Positions 15,800-23,710 of a stretch of 28,846 nt of DNA are shown here, in pieces. Origin of the DNA: CAZAGD01 sp049699975 (lineage in GTDB: Bacteria > Desulfobacterota > SM23-61). The translations under genes and the position numbers were made by a program. The notes below the pieces were generated by a model that was not told where the DNA came from, did not search any database, and saw only the letters and a list, made by a program, of their open reading frames with translations. The stretch spans positions 1-28,846 of the forward strand of contig JBNAWB010000023.1 of NCBI GenBank assembly GCA_049699975.1, read 5' to 3'. How positions within the stretch are numbered: the first letter of the stretch is position 1; the number at the start of each line of letters is the position of its first letter.

Positions 15800-17800
15800 A
15801 TGCTGAAGATGCTTTTTAGCTCCATAAAAATAAAAAATATGGAGTTGCGGAATCGTATCGTTATGCCCGCTATGCATTTTTTAAATTCTTGGGAAGGAAA
15901 ACTGCTACCTCATCATTTTGACTACTTTGTAGAAAGAGCCAAAGGAGGAGTTGGCCTGATTATAATTGGCGGTTGCACGATTGATGAAACGAGCGGCGCG
16001 AAAAACATGATCAGTGTTGCTGATGATAAATTTCTGTCTGAACTTTCTGCCCTGGCCCAAGCTGTTCAAGCTCACGGAGCCAAGATTGCTGCCCAACTCT
16101 ACCATGCCGGGCGTTATGCCCACTCCTGGCTCATGGGGGGTAAGCAATCTGTATCATCCTCTCCAGTGCGTTCTAAGTTTACTGGCGAAACCCCGCGAGA
16201 ACTATCCATTCCCGAAATAAAACAAATCCAAAAAAACTACGCTTTAGCCGCCGGCCGGGTAAAGAAAGCTGGATTCGATGCTGTAGAAGTAATTGCCTCG
16301 GCTGGATACTTAATTAGCCAATTTCTATCTCCCTTAGTTAACCGAAGGAAAGACGAATACGGAGGCGACTATGCAAATAGGATGCGCTTTGGCCTGGAGG
16401 TAGCCCAGGAGATTCGGCGAGAAGTTGGCCCGGATTTCCCTATTATCTTCCGGGTCGCCGGAAATGAGTTTATGGAAGGAGGCTTGGGAAACAAAGAAGC
16501 TCAGATTTTTTGCCGGGAATTAGAAAGAGTTGGCGTGGATATGATCAACGTGACCGGGGGCTGGCACGAAACTCGTATTCCCCAGATTACCATGAACCTT
16601 CCCCGGGGAGGATTTGTTTATTTAGCGCGCGGTATCAAAGAAGCCATATCCATTCCCGTTATGGCCTGCAACCGCATTAATGATCCCCTTTTGGCCGAAA
16701 AAATTCTCCGTTCCGGACAAGCTGACCTGATAGGTTTTGCCCGCAGTTTAATCGCCGATCCCGAGCTGCCTCATAAAGCCTTTTGGGGGCGATTTGAGGA
16801 TATCAATCTCTGTATTGCTTGTAATCAAGGATGTTTTGATCCTATTTTTGAACAAAAGCCGCAGACCTGTTTGGTCAATCCCCGCGCGGGGGCAGAAGGT
16901 AAGTTGCCTGTCCAACCCACTCTCCTGAAGAAAAAAGTAATGGTCATAGGCGGCGGACCAGCAGGAATGGAAGCCGCCCGCGTGGCCGCTCTGCGTGGCC
17001 ACAAAGTTTCTCTCTATGAAAAAAAAGAACACTTGGGTGGACAGCTTCCTTTAGCTGCCGCCCCTCCTGGCCGGCAAGAATTTCTCACTTTCGCTAATTA
17101 TTTAGAAAAACAACTTAAAAAATTGCAAGTAACTATTTATCTGAACACTGAAGCAACAGCTCTTCATGTTGACTTAGAAAAACCAGACGTAGTTATCTTA
17201 GCAACAGGCGCGGAACCTATTATCCCCAATCTAAAAGGCGTTGATCAATCCCACGTGGTTAAGGCTTGGGATGTCTTGGCCGAAAAAGTAGAAACGGGAA
17301 GAGAAGTAGTTATCATTGGCGGGGGCGCCGTAGGCTTAGAGACAGCTTTATTTTTGGCCCACCAGGGCACCCTCGATCCAGAAACTCTTTACTTTTTAAT
17401 GTTCAATCAGGCTGAGCCTATGGAGAATTTAAATTCCCTTCTTTACCGGGGGGTGAAAAAAGTAACTGTGGTGGAAATGCTGCGCAAATTAGGGCAGGAT
17501 ATAGGAATAAGTACACGCTGGACCATTTTACAAGATCTGGCCCGTTTAGGGGTGAAAACTTTAACTAATGCCCGGGCCCAGGAAATAACTAAGGAGGGCG
17601 TTCTCATCCATCGGGAAGATAAAGAAGAAATTCTTCCGGCGGACACGGTTGTTTTGGCTACGGGAGCTAAACCAATTAACGCCCTTTATGAGCATCTTCA
17701 AAATAAAGTTAAAGAAATTTATCTTATCGGCGATGCCAAAGAACCTCGACGGGCCTTAGAGGCGGTAGCCGAGGGATTTGCCGTAGCCAGGGAAATTTAG
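15800..17800 (+). CDS. Enoate/2,4-dienoyl-CoA reductase-type FMN/FAD/Fe-S oxidoreductase
   Basis: 666 residues with the FadH/enoate reductase/trimethylamine dehydrogenase layout. The old-yellow-enzyme TIM barrel covers about 1-330 (LFSSIKIKNMELRNRIVMPAMH; AQLYHAGRYAH; FLSPLVNRRKDEYGG, the family signature). A [4Fe-4S] site follows: C338, C341, C345, C357. Then an FAD Rossmann motif MVIGGGPAGMEAARVAA (about 381) and an NAD(P)H motif VVIIGGGAVGLETALFLA (about 502). Right after the latter there is an insertion of roughly 30 residues (HQGTLDPETLYFLMFNQ onward) before KKVTVVEML; I recall similar insertions in homologues of anaerobic bacteria. The likely reaction is NAD(P)H-dependent reduction of an activated C=C bond; the substrate is unknown. 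AAAGGAG precedes ATG 15800. Its 3' end overlaps the convergent NifU-like gene by 4 bases. Confidence 0.9.
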   Translation: MLKMLFSSIKIKNMELRNRIVMPAMHFLNSWEGKLLPHHFDYFVERAKGGVGLIIIGGCTIDETSGAKNMISVADDKFLSELSALAQAVQAHGAKIAAQLYHAGRYAHSWLMGGKQSVSSSPVRSKFTGETPRELSIPEIKQIQKNYALAAGRVKKAGFDAVEVIASAGYLISQFLSPLVNRRKDEYGGDYANRMRFGLEVAQEIRREVGPDFPIIFRVAGNEFMEGGLGNKEAQIFCRELERVGVDMINVTGGWHETRIPQITMNLPRGGFVYLARGIKEAISIPVMACNRINDPLLAEKILRSGQADLIGFARSLIADPELPHKAFWGRFEDINLCIACNQGCFDPIFEQKPQTCLVNPRAGAEGKLPVQPTLLKKKVMVIGGGPAGMEAARVAALRGHKVSLYEKKEHLGGQLPLAAAPPGRQEFLTFANYLEKQLKKLQVTIYLNTEATALHVDLEKPDVVILATGAEPIIPNLKGVDQSHVVKAWDVLAEKVETGREVVIIGGGAVGLETALFLAHQGTLDPETLYFLMFNQAEPMENLNSLLYRGVKKVTVVEMLRKLGQDIGISTRWTILQDLARLGVKTLTNARAQEITKEGVLIHREDKEEILPADTVVLATGAKPINALYEHLQNKVKEIYLIGDAKEPRRALEAVAEGFAVAREI

Positions 17801-18015
17801 ACAGCGATGACCTCTTTGATTTCGGGTATTTTGGCTTTGAGCCGAGCCTCGACGCCTCGCTTCAAAGTAAGCTGAGACATGGGGCAAGAGCCACAAGCAC
17901 CCACTAATTTCACTTTAACTATCCCATTTTCTACGTCTATCAATTCAATATTTCCCCCATCGGCCTGCAAAGCTGGGCGAATCTCGGCAATTACTTTTTC
18001 AACTTTCTCGCGCAT
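17797..18015 (-). CDS. NifU C-terminal-domain protein (Nfu-type Fe-S scaffold)
   Basis: 72 residues consisting of just the NifU-C/Nfu domain, which binds and hands on a [4Fe-4S] cluster through a CxxC pair. Visible hallmarks are IRPALQADGGNIELIDVENG (12-31), VKLVGACGSCPMSQLTLK with C41 and C44, and the final IPEIKEV. ATG 18015 is chosen because AGGAGG precedes it with a 6-base gap and because the longer frame (to 18045) adds only MRRPSKKEVN. It is 34 bp downstream of the ferredoxin gene and probably in the same transcript; it may mature the ferredoxin or the Fe-S oxidoreductase encoded opposite it. Confidence 0.92.
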   Translation of the reverse strand: MREKVEKVIAEIRPALQADGGNIELIDVENGIVKVKLVGACGSCPMSQLTLKRGVEARLKAKIPEIKEVIAV

Positions 18016-18049
18016 GTTAACCTCCTTTTTTGATGGCCTACGCACCTAT

Positions 18050-18220
18050 TCACTCAGGCACGCAAGCTTCTACTGGGCAAACATCAGCGCAGGTGCCGCA
18101 GTCAGTGCACTTATCAGGATCAATTATATATTTGGGATCACCTTCGCTAATTGCTTCCGCCGGGCATTCCTCTTTACAAGTTCCACACATAATACAATCA
18201 TCAGTAATTTTGTACGCCAT
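18050..18220 (-). CDS. 2[4Fe-4S] ferredoxin, clostridial type
   Basis: 56-residue soluble electron carrier with two complete CxxCxxCxxxCP motifs: C9, C12, C15, C19 and C38, C41, C44, C48, each followed by Pro. Length and spacing fit bacterial low-potential ferredoxins. An extra Cys (C53) lies near the C-terminus. ATG 18220 gives the usual MAYKITDDC start; the longer frame would begin at a TTG at 18235 inside the ribosome binding site GGAGGAG. It sits 11 bp after the DUF1858 gene and 34 bp before the NifU-like gene, so the three are likely one operon. It marks the host as able to run low-potential anaerobic electron transfer. Confidence 0.94.
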   Translation of the reverse strand: MAYKITDDCIMCGTCKEECPAEAISEGDPKYIIDPDKCTDCGTCADVCPVEACVPE

Positions 18221-18231
18221 CTTCTCCTCCT

Positions 18232-18471
18232 TCAAATTTTTATTTGCGTATTAAGATCTCTTATAATCTCTTCCACATCTTTATTATGCATTAACGCCCC
18301 GAAATAAATCGTCTCTTTTCGCGACTCGGGGCAATTAAAACATTCTTTGCCAAAATGCTTCTGAAAAATTTTGCGCGCTTCGGGGTACTTATCAATTACT
18401 TCGCCAATGTTCATATTTTCGTCAAATTTTGGTTTTTCTTCTCCTCTTCTTTTCTTTCCTTCGCCAAGCAT
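18232..18471 (-). CDS. DUF1858 domain protein
   Basis: 79 residues: a Lys/Glu-rich N-terminal extension of about 18 residues, then a DUF1858 domain (MNIGEVIDKYPEARKIFQKH at about 20-39) with the characteristic Cys pair C44 and C47 in CFNCPES and the C-terminal DVEEIIRDLN. The family is small, helical and typical of anaerobes, often fused or next to redox proteins, with a thiol or metal role assumed rather than proven. Start ATG 18471 is kept although the ribosome binding site is weak (AAGGGGG about 14 bases upstream); ATG 18414 has none. It is the first gene of the set that ends with the NifU-like protein, and an FNR-type palindrome lies about 105 bp upstream. Confidence 0.85.
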   Translation of the reverse strand: MLGEGKKRRGEEKPKFDENMNIGEVIDKYPEARKIFQKHFGKECFNCPESRKETIYFGALMHNKDVEEIIRDLNTQIKI

Positions 18472-18569
18472 AATTTTACTTTGCCCCCTTAAAACATTGT
18501 TCCCACTTCCAAAACTCTTTTATTTTTTGCTAATTTTTGGATAAACTATCACTTTTCAGACTCGATGAA

Positions 18570-18583
18570 ATGATTTAAATCAT
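18570..18583. promoter_or_regulatory. Crp/Fnr-type operator upstream of the DUF1858-ferredoxin-NifU genes
   Basis: ATGATTTAAATCAT is a perfect 14-bp palindrome containing TGAT-N4-ATCA, the core of the FNR site TTGAT-N4-ATCAA; only the outermost base of each half differs. The centre is 105 bp upstream of the DUF1858 start. A -10-like TAGTTT at 18543-18548 (minus strand) lies at about the distance expected for a site centred near -41.5. It overlaps the space just after the tlpA stop, so it would serve an internal promoter. Confidence 0.55.
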
Positions 18584-18588
18584 ATAAA

Positions 18589-19131
18589 TCAAAAAAGGGT
18601 TTTAATTACTTCTTCCAAAACTTTCTTCTCAGTGAAACCAATGAAGCGATGGGAAATTTGCCCTTGACGGTCAATGATAAAGGTTGCGGGAATTCCTTTG
18701 ATTGGTCCTAATCCAGGAAGATTACTGAAAACTTCTAAAGCTTTTTCATTTCCCCTAAGATTAATAAACTCTATTCCTAAATTTTCTAAGAATTTTTTAA
18801 TTTCTGGCGCATTCGTGCGATCTAAGGAAACGCCAATAACCTCCAGACCGTGATTCTTATATTTTTTATAGAGCTCGTTTAAATGGACTAATTCTTTTCG
18901 GCAAGGGCTGCACCAAGTGGCCCAAAAATCAAGGATGACTACTTTTCCCCGAAAACTGCCCAATTTTACTTCTTCTCCATTTAAATTAACTAAGCTAATT
19001 TCCGGCACCGTTAACTTATACGGCAGGGACTCACCCTTTTTATTCAAAAAAATTTTCCAGCTATCTAAGAACCATAAGCTTAGGCCGATGATAAAAATCA
19101 AAATTATAAGTCTAAGCTTTTTAAAACTCAT
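18589..19131 (-). CDS. TlpA-like membrane-anchored thioredoxin
   Basis: 180 residues: an N-terminal membrane anchor or uncleaved signal (about 7-24), then an AhpC/TSA-thioredoxin-like domain acting outside the cytoplasmic membrane. Motifs are FRGKVVILDFWATWCSPC with C74 and C77 (WCSPC), the preceding LVNLNGEEVKLGSF strand, and the cis-Pro region KGIPATFIIDRQG. Such proteins reduce disulfides during cytochrome c or other extracytoplasmic protein maturation; no cytochrome gene is present in the window, so the partner is unknown. It lies 16 bp after the Crp/Fnr gene (same strand) and upstream of the FNR-type site. The ribosome binding site is weak. Confidence 0.92.
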   Translation of the reverse strand: MSFKKLRLIILIFIIGLSLWFLDSWKIFLNKKGESLPYKLTVPEISLVNLNGEEVKLGSFRGKVVILDFWATWCSPCRKELVHLNELYKKYKNHGLEVIGVSLDRTNAPEIKKFLENLGIEFINLRGNEKALEVFSNLPGLGPIKGIPATFIIDRQGQISHRFIGFTEKKVLEEVIKTLF

Positions 19132-19147
19132 AATTATTAAAAAGATT

Positions 19148-19843
19148 TTAAGAAATCAATTCTCCGGCCGCAATTTTTTGTAGGGCTTCGGGCTTAAGTA
19201 GGCATACTTTCCCATGCCAAGATTTAACGATTTTGTTTTTGGTAAAGCGGCTCATAACTCTTATTGTGGTCTCCACCGTAGTCCCCGCCATGTCTGCTAA
19301 ATCCTGTCTGGTCAAAGATATATTCAGCAAAATGCCCCCTTCTTCGGGAACCCCCAGTTTATTAGCCAATTTGAGGAGGATGCTGGCAATGCGTTGTTCA
19401 ACTCGATCAACCGCTAAACTCTTAATGGTGGCGTGGGCCTCTTGAAGTTGACGCCCCAATTGCATAATCATCTCCGTGGCCACAAAAGGATGGCGGCCAA
19501 AAAATTGCATAAAGTCTTGCCGGGAGAGTTTTAAAATTACCGTGGCTTCCATTGCTTGAGCAGAGGCTGGGTAGGGCTTATTATCAAATAAAGAAGTTTC
19601 CCCGAACATCTCGCCCGGCGCAAAGACTTGCAGAATGACATCTTTACCCGTGTCCGAGTGCTTGACCAGCTTCACTTTTCCTTCTTTTACTATATAAAGC
19701 CACTCCGGCCTGTCGCCTTCAAAAAATATATAATCATCCCGGTTAAATTTTTCTTCTGTAAAAAGTCGGCCAATTTCCTTCCTGGTTATCTCCGAAATAG
19801 AAGCAAAAAACTTTGATTTTTTCAAAACCTCGAGCCGCTCCAT
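19148..19843 (-). CDS. Crp/Fnr family transcription regulator
   Basis: 231 residues: an N-terminal cyclic-nucleotide-binding-type beta-barrel (about 12-125, with EEKFNRDDYIFFEGD and APGEMFGETSLFDN), a dimerisation helix (about 125-155), and a winged HTH (about 160-231). The recognition helix TTVETTIRVMSRF places V190, E191 and R195 in the FNR pattern (V-E-x3-R) rather than the CRP pattern (R-E-x3-R), which fits a TGA half-site. The N-terminal Fe-S cysteines of FNR are absent (the only Cys is C214), so it should not sense O2 through a cluster; the signal is unknown. ATG 19843 is preferred: GAGG lies 8 bases upstream and the length fits, whereas the frame open to 19987 adds 48 unrelated residues. 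Confidence 0.9.
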   Translation of the reverse strand: MERLEVLKKSKFFASISEITRKEIGRLFTEEKFNRDDYIFFEGDRPEWLYIVKEGKVKLVKHSDTGKDVILQVFAPGEMFGETSLFDNKPYPASAQAMEATVILKLSRQDFMQFFGRHPFVATEMIMQLGRQLQEAHATIKSLAVDRVEQRIASILLKLANKLGVPEEGGILLNISLTRQDLADMAGTTVETTIRVMSRFTKNKIVKSWHGKVCLLKPEALQKIAAGELIS

Positions 19844-20020
19844 ATTCTCGACCTCGGCAGTAAGAATCGGCAAAGCTAAAATCATTTTAAAACGTACCCC
19901 GTATTTATGCAATAAATTTTCCCGTAGAACCCATTGCCCTGACGACACTTTAGGTAACGCAAAAGGTCTATAATTTTCTGCGCCCAATCGAAATTTATAA
20001 TGGATTCTTATGTAGCTCCT

Positions 20021-20857
20021 TTACTCTTTAGGAAAGATCAAAGGCTGGCATTTGGGACAATAATAAGTCGACCTCCCCGCTATCTTTTCCCGGAGGATGA
20101 TTGCTCCACATTTAGAGCACTTTTCTCCTTCGCGGCCATAAACCAGTAAATATTTTTGGAACCCTCCGGGCACACCTTGAGCATCAACATAATTTCTCAC
20201 CGAAGTCCCCCGCTCACGAATAGCCTGCCGCAATAATGCCTGTAGATTCTTTAAAAGACCTTCAACTCTTTGCGGGCTCAGATATTCAGTCTTTTGCCGG
20301 GGGTGAAGGCCAGTACGATACAGCACCTCGTCGGCATAAATATTACCTACTCCTGCTATAAAGGTCTGATCTAATAAAAGTGATTTAATAATTCGGCGCT
20401 TGCCCTTTATCATCTTCCTAAACTGTCGGCTACTAATTTGCAAGGGTTCCGGCCCTAATTTTTCCAGGAAGTTCAAAGCTCCCTTTTCCCCTTTTTTTGC
20501 TAAACAGAGGCGGCCAAATTGCCTTTGATCAACGAATCTCAATTGCCAGGGAGGGCTTAGAAAAGTAAAAATCAAGTGCGTGTGCTTATCTATTGGGGCA
20601 GCTGAGGTCAAAAAAAGTAAACTTCCAGTCATACGCAAGTGGATAATAAGAGCTAGATCATGGTCTAAATGAATAATGATATATTTTCCCCGACGCTCTA
20701 TGGCCGAGATCCTTCGGCCAATTAAATTTTTTTCAAAATTTACGCCCGAACCTTGAATGCATTTTTTAAGGAAAATCTTCACTTCGCCAATCTGTAAGCC
20801 GATTAATTTTTCCCGCAGATTTCTAACGATTGTCTCCACTTCTGGCAGTTCGGGCAT
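20021..20857 (-). CDS. mutM: Formamidopyrimidine-DNA glycosylase (Fpg/MutM)
   Basis: Bifunctional base-excision repair enzyme that removes 8-oxoguanine and formamidopyrimidines and nicks the abasic site. All key features are present: N-terminal MPELPEVETI with catalytic P2 and E3, the conserved Lys in RRGKYIIIHL, the H2TH segment ending in GVGNIYADEVLYRTGLHP, and the C-terminal zinc finger with C247, C250, C267 and C270 and the DNA-contacting Arg in GRSTYYCPKC. At 278 residues it is close to the family norm (about 270). It starts at ATG 20857, fixed by the MPELPE motif, although the ribosome binding site is poor. It follows the VTT membrane protein by 35 bp in a same-strand run. Confidence 0.97.
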   Translation of the reverse strand: MPELPEVETIVRNLREKLIGLQIGEVKIFLKKCIQGSGVNFEKNLIGRRISAIERRGKYIIIHLDHDLALIIHLRMTGSLLFLTSAAPIDKHTHLIFTFLSPPWQLRFVDQRQFGRLCLAKKGEKGALNFLEKLGPEPLQISSRQFRKMIKGKRRIIKSLLLDQTFIAGVGNIYADEVLYRTGLHPRQKTEYLSPQRVEGLLKNLQALLRQAIRERGTSVRNYVDAQGVPGGFQKYLLVYGREGEKCSKCGAIILREKIAGRSTYYCPKCQPLIFPKE

Positions 20858-20892
20858 AGGTCTATTATTTTTCGGAAAAAGAGAATAAGAAT

Positions 20893-21621
20893 TTAATAAG
20901 TGGTATGGGGGACCTCTTCTCTTCGCCTTCGGCGACTAAAAAAACCGCGTAAAAGCAAGCTACCGATGCCGATAAGGAAAAAAAGAACAGCAGCTATTAT
21001 CCAATAGGCATCCATAGTTCCTCGATCAATTTTATGTACCAAAAGAGAATAAAAAAGGGCGCTGGGAATTTGGGCCAAACATACTAATGGGAAAAATTCC
21101 CAAAAGCCTAAGATGGTCAGCCCGGCTGCATAGCTGATTACATCGTAAGAAATAATAGGGATGAAGCCGAAAAAAAGAATAACGTATTTTTCATATTTCT
21201 TTAAAGCTACATCGGCGGTCTCCAAGTGCACTTTATTGACCAATTTTTGAACCACTGGGCGACCAAAAGTCTTGGCAATAGTAAAACAAATCAGCGATCC
21301 GCTTACGGCACTTCCCCAAGAAAGCAAAGTTCCCCAAATCAACCCAAAGGCGATAGCATTAACAATAAAGATAGGAAAAGCAGGCAGAAAAAGGATCACC
21401 GATTGGCAAATCATTAATAGCGCCGAAATAAGAGGTGCCCATAAACCATAGGAGATTATAAAAGATTTCAGACGTTCAATGTTCCCATGGACAATAACTC
21501 CATAAGGAAAAGTCCAATTGGCAGGCCAGTAGTGAATTAGATAGACTGATCCACCTATAATTGCTGCTCCTCCTACTAAGGAAAGGAGGATGATTATCCT
21601 TTTTAAGCCTTTCCTACTCAA
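20893..21621 (-). CDS. TVP38/TMEM64 (VTT/DedA-like) membrane protein
   Basis: 242 residues with hydrophobic segments near 9-29, 55-80, 85-105, 145-165, 170-190 and 205-225. The VTT signature region is seen as FPIFIVNAIAFGLIWGTLLSWGSAVSGSLICF, quoted here only as the span about 80-112, followed by AKTFGRP and later GFIPIISYDVISYAAG (about 152-167), matching the re-entrant loop family linked to lipid scrambling or small-molecule transport. The function in bacteria is not settled. The start is TTG at 21621, overlapping the end of the upstream small gene by 8 bases; no ATG or GTG is available before the first membrane segment. A basic Arg-rich tail (FFSRRRRREEV) ends the chain. Confidence 0.87.
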   Translation of the reverse strand: MSRKGLKRIIILLSLVGGAAIIGGSVYLIHYWPANWTFPYGVIVHGNIERLKSFIISYGLWAPLISALLMICQSVILFLPAFPIFIVNAIAFGLIWGTLLSWGSAVSGSLICFTIAKTFGRPVVQKLVNKVHLETADVALKKYEKYVILFFGFIPIISYDVISYAAGLTILGFWEFFPLVCLAQIPSALFYSLLVHKIDRGTMDAYWIIAAVLFFLIGIGSLLLRGFFSRRRRREEVPHTTY

Positions 21622-21859
21622 CTATCTCTCTTTTCCAAACGCACAATAACTCGCCGGCATGATAGCCAAATTGCACTAACTCCCAACCCTTTTCCCCTTC
21701 CTCATTAAAAACACCCTGAATAAGATCAGTCGTTTCCTTCGAAACATCATGAATGATGCACTGGCCTTTCTGGTCGCAATAGAAAGCTGGATTGGGCATC
21801 TCTTCTTTAACGAGATTTTTAAGCTCATACCTGGTTAATTTATATTCCCAAGCTTTCAT
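21614..21859 (-). CDS. Small DUF4177-like protein
   Basis: 81 residues starting MKAWEYKLTRYEL and carrying NEEGEKGWELVQFGY, the two features of the DUF4177 family (an N-terminal KWEYK strand and a GWEL motif). No function is known for the family and no membrane segment is seen. ATG 21859 is chosen because AAGGA precedes it closely and the longer frame (to 21937) would run through the end of the enolase gene. It still overlaps the enolase 3' end by 20 bases, and its own end overlaps the VTT gene start by 8 bases, so the three genes are probably translationally coupled. The internal insertion with C and H residues (FYCDQKGQCIIH) is not typical of DUF4177. Confidence 0.72.
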   Translation of the reverse strand: MKAWEYKLTRYELKNLVKEEMPNPAFYCDQKGQCIIHDVSKETTDLIQGVFNEEGEKGWELVQFGYHAGELLCVWKREIVE

Positions 21860-23159
21860 TTTCCTTCTTCCCTTTCTTAATTCTTTCTGATATCTGCTGG
21901 CCTCGAAAAACAGCCGCTTCACCCAATTCTTCTTCAATGCGCAAAAGTTGATTATACTTGGCTAACCGGTCGCTACGACTGGCGGACCCCGTTTTAATTT
22001 GACCTGCATTAACGGCCACCGCTAAATCAGCTATAAAGGTATCTTCCGTTTCTCCTGACCGATGAGAAATTACCGTAGCATAACCGGCTTCTTTGGCTAA
22101 TTTTATTGTTTCTAAGGTTTCGGAAACAGTGCCGATTTGGTTTAATTTAATTAAGATGGAATTGGCTACCCCTTGGGCAATGCCCTTGGCTAAAATTTTG
22201 GGATTAGTTACAAAAATATCATCGCCGATGATTTGTACTCTTTTCCCTAAGTGTTTAGTTAATTTTTTCCATCCCTCCCAATCATTCTCCGCCAGACCAT
22301 CTTCCAGAGCCCAAATCGGATATTGGTGCACTAACTTTTCATAGAAATCTATCATTTCATCACTGGATAGTTTCCTTTGTTTACCTGTTTTAAAAACATA
22401 ACTCCCTTCTTTATAAAAGCCGCTGGCTGCGGCATCTAAAGCAAGAAAAATCTCCTTGCCCGGGGTATAACCAGCCCGGGCAATGCCTTCCATAATTAAA
22501 TCCAAAGCCTCCTCATTAGCTCCCAGGCGGGGAGCATAACCTCCTTCATCTCCCACAGAGACACTGTATCCTTTATCTTTTAAAATCTGACGTAAATGAT
22601 GAAAAACTTCTACTCCCATCCGGAGTGCTTCTTTAAAGCTGGGTGCTCCGATGGGCACAACCATGAACTCTTGAATATCTAAAGCATTATCCGCATGCGC
22701 TCCACCATTGATAAAATTCATCAATGGGATAGGAAGCTCTTTAGCCCCCGCTCCACCTAAATAGCGATACAGGGGGATTCCTAAAGCTGCGGCAGCTGCT
22801 CGGCAAACGGCCATAGAAACGCTTAACAGAGCATTAGCTCCCAGGCGGGATTTATTTTCCGTGCCATCTAATTCCAAGAGGCGTCGATCTAATAAAATTT
22901 GGTCAGTGGCTGATAGACCGATTATTTGTGGGGCAATTATTTGGTGTATATTCTCTATTGCTTTACGGACACCTTTACCTAAAAAACGCTGCTTCTCTCC
23001 ATCGCGTAGCTCTAGAGCTTCTCTCTCTCCCGTGGACGCTCCCGAGGGTACTGCCGCGCGCCCTTTGGCTCCCCCGGATAAAATTACCTCTGCTTCTACA
23101 GTAGGATTCCCGCGGGAGTCTAAGATTTCCCTTGCTTTTACTTCCACTATTTTAATCAT
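21840..23159 (-). CDS. eno: Enolase
   Basis: Glycolytic 2-phosphoglycerate dehydratase. The 439 residues match the bacterial enolase length (about 430) with a short charged C-terminal extension (RIKKGKKENESLGI). Motifs run in order: AREILDSRGNPTVEAE, VPSGASTGEREALELRD, NFINGGAHADNALDIQEFM, SVGDEGGYAP, LALDAAASGFY, ALEDGLAENDW, IIGDDIFVTNPK, LIKLNQIGTVSETL and the signature SHRSGETEDTFIADLAV. These contain the Mg-binding Asp/Glu residues and the catalytic Lys. ATG 23159 is supported by the conserved MIKIVEVKAREILDSRG start. It lies 18 bp downstream of trmO and in the carB-purF run. No feature suggests divergence from normal function. Confidence 0.98.
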   Translation of the reverse strand: MIKIVEVKAREILDSRGNPTVEAEVILSGGAKGRAAVPSGASTGEREALELRDGEKQRFLGKGVRKAIENIHQIIAPQIIGLSATDQILLDRRLLELDGTENKSRLGANALLSVSMAVCRAAAAALGIPLYRYLGGAGAKELPIPLMNFINGGAHADNALDIQEFMVVPIGAPSFKEALRMGVEVFHHLRQILKDKGYSVSVGDEGGYAPRLGANEEALDLIMEGIARAGYTPGKEIFLALDAAASGFYKEGSYVFKTGKQRKLSSDEMIDFYEKLVHQYPIWALEDGLAENDWEGWKKLTKHLGKRVQIIGDDIFVTNPKILAKGIAQGVANSILIKLNQIGTVSETLETIKLAKEAGYATVISHRSGETEDTFIADLAVAVNAGQIKTGSASRSDRLAKYNQLLRIEEELGEAAVFRGQQISERIKKGKKENESLGI

Positions 23160-23177
23160 TCAATAGCACCCCCCTCT

Positions 23178-23660
23178 CTATTTTTTCCCCCTGCGTAAAG
23201 CTGGACGAGGTTTTACCCATAATTTAGCGTACCATTTAGGTAAACGGTATTTCTGCAAAAACTCATGCCGCGGGGATATAGGTTTAATGTCAATAACTGG
23301 AGTCCCCTGGAGAGCATCCAAGCCTTTAACTTTTAAAACATTATTTTTCCGGGAAATTAGCTTTACTAAAGTTAGGCCGATGGGATTGGGACGATACTGC
23401 GTCCGCGTGGCAAAGATGCCCACCAAAGGAAGGTCTGGTCGAGATTTGGGATGAATTTTTTTTATTTTCCTTTGGGTGGGTGGCAACCTACTTATCCAAA
23501 AAAGAACCAGAATATGGGAATAATCTTCTATTCCGTCAAGTGCTTCACTATATTGGGGATCAAGGACAATCTCGGAAATGACCGACTCCCATCCTTCCCT
23601 TTTTAAATGGCGTATAGAATTGCGCACCCGGCCGATAGGCCTTAATGTTATTCGACTCAA
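23178..23660 (-). CDS. trmO: TrmO-family tRNA t6A37 methyltransferase-like protein
   Basis: 160 residues of the TsaA/VirR/YaeB family, whose E. coli member TrmO methylates N6 of threonylcarbamoyladenosine-37 in tRNA using SAM. Family motifs: LRPIGRVRN, LDGIEDYSHILVLFW (about 41-55), GIFATRTQYRPNPIGLTLVK (81-100) and LDALQGTPVIDIKPISP. The length equals the one-domain core; the C-terminal extension of E. coli TrmO (about 235 residues) is absent, as in archaeal and many bacterial members, so the exact substrate is less sure than the fold. The start is a TTG at 23660 with AAAGGG upstream; no ATG exists before the first conserved strand. It lies between purF and eno on the same strand. Confidence 0.88.
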   Translation of the reverse strand: MSRITLRPIGRVRNSIRHLKREGWESVISEIVLDPQYSEALDGIEDYSHILVLFWISRLPPTQRKIKKIHPKSRPDLPLVGIFATRTQYRPNPIGLTLVKLISRKNNVLKVKGLDALQGTPVIDIKPISPRHEFLQKYRLPKWYAKLWVKPRPALRRGKK

Positions 23661-23710
23661 TTTTTCCCTTTCCGAATTTTTAAATTTATATCACGCATTT
23701 TGATTTGCTT

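Noticed and set aside
19844..19987. 48-residue N-terminal extension of the Crp/Fnr protein
   Set aside because: Family length, a ribosome binding site before 19843 and lack of any known extra domain favour the shorter form.
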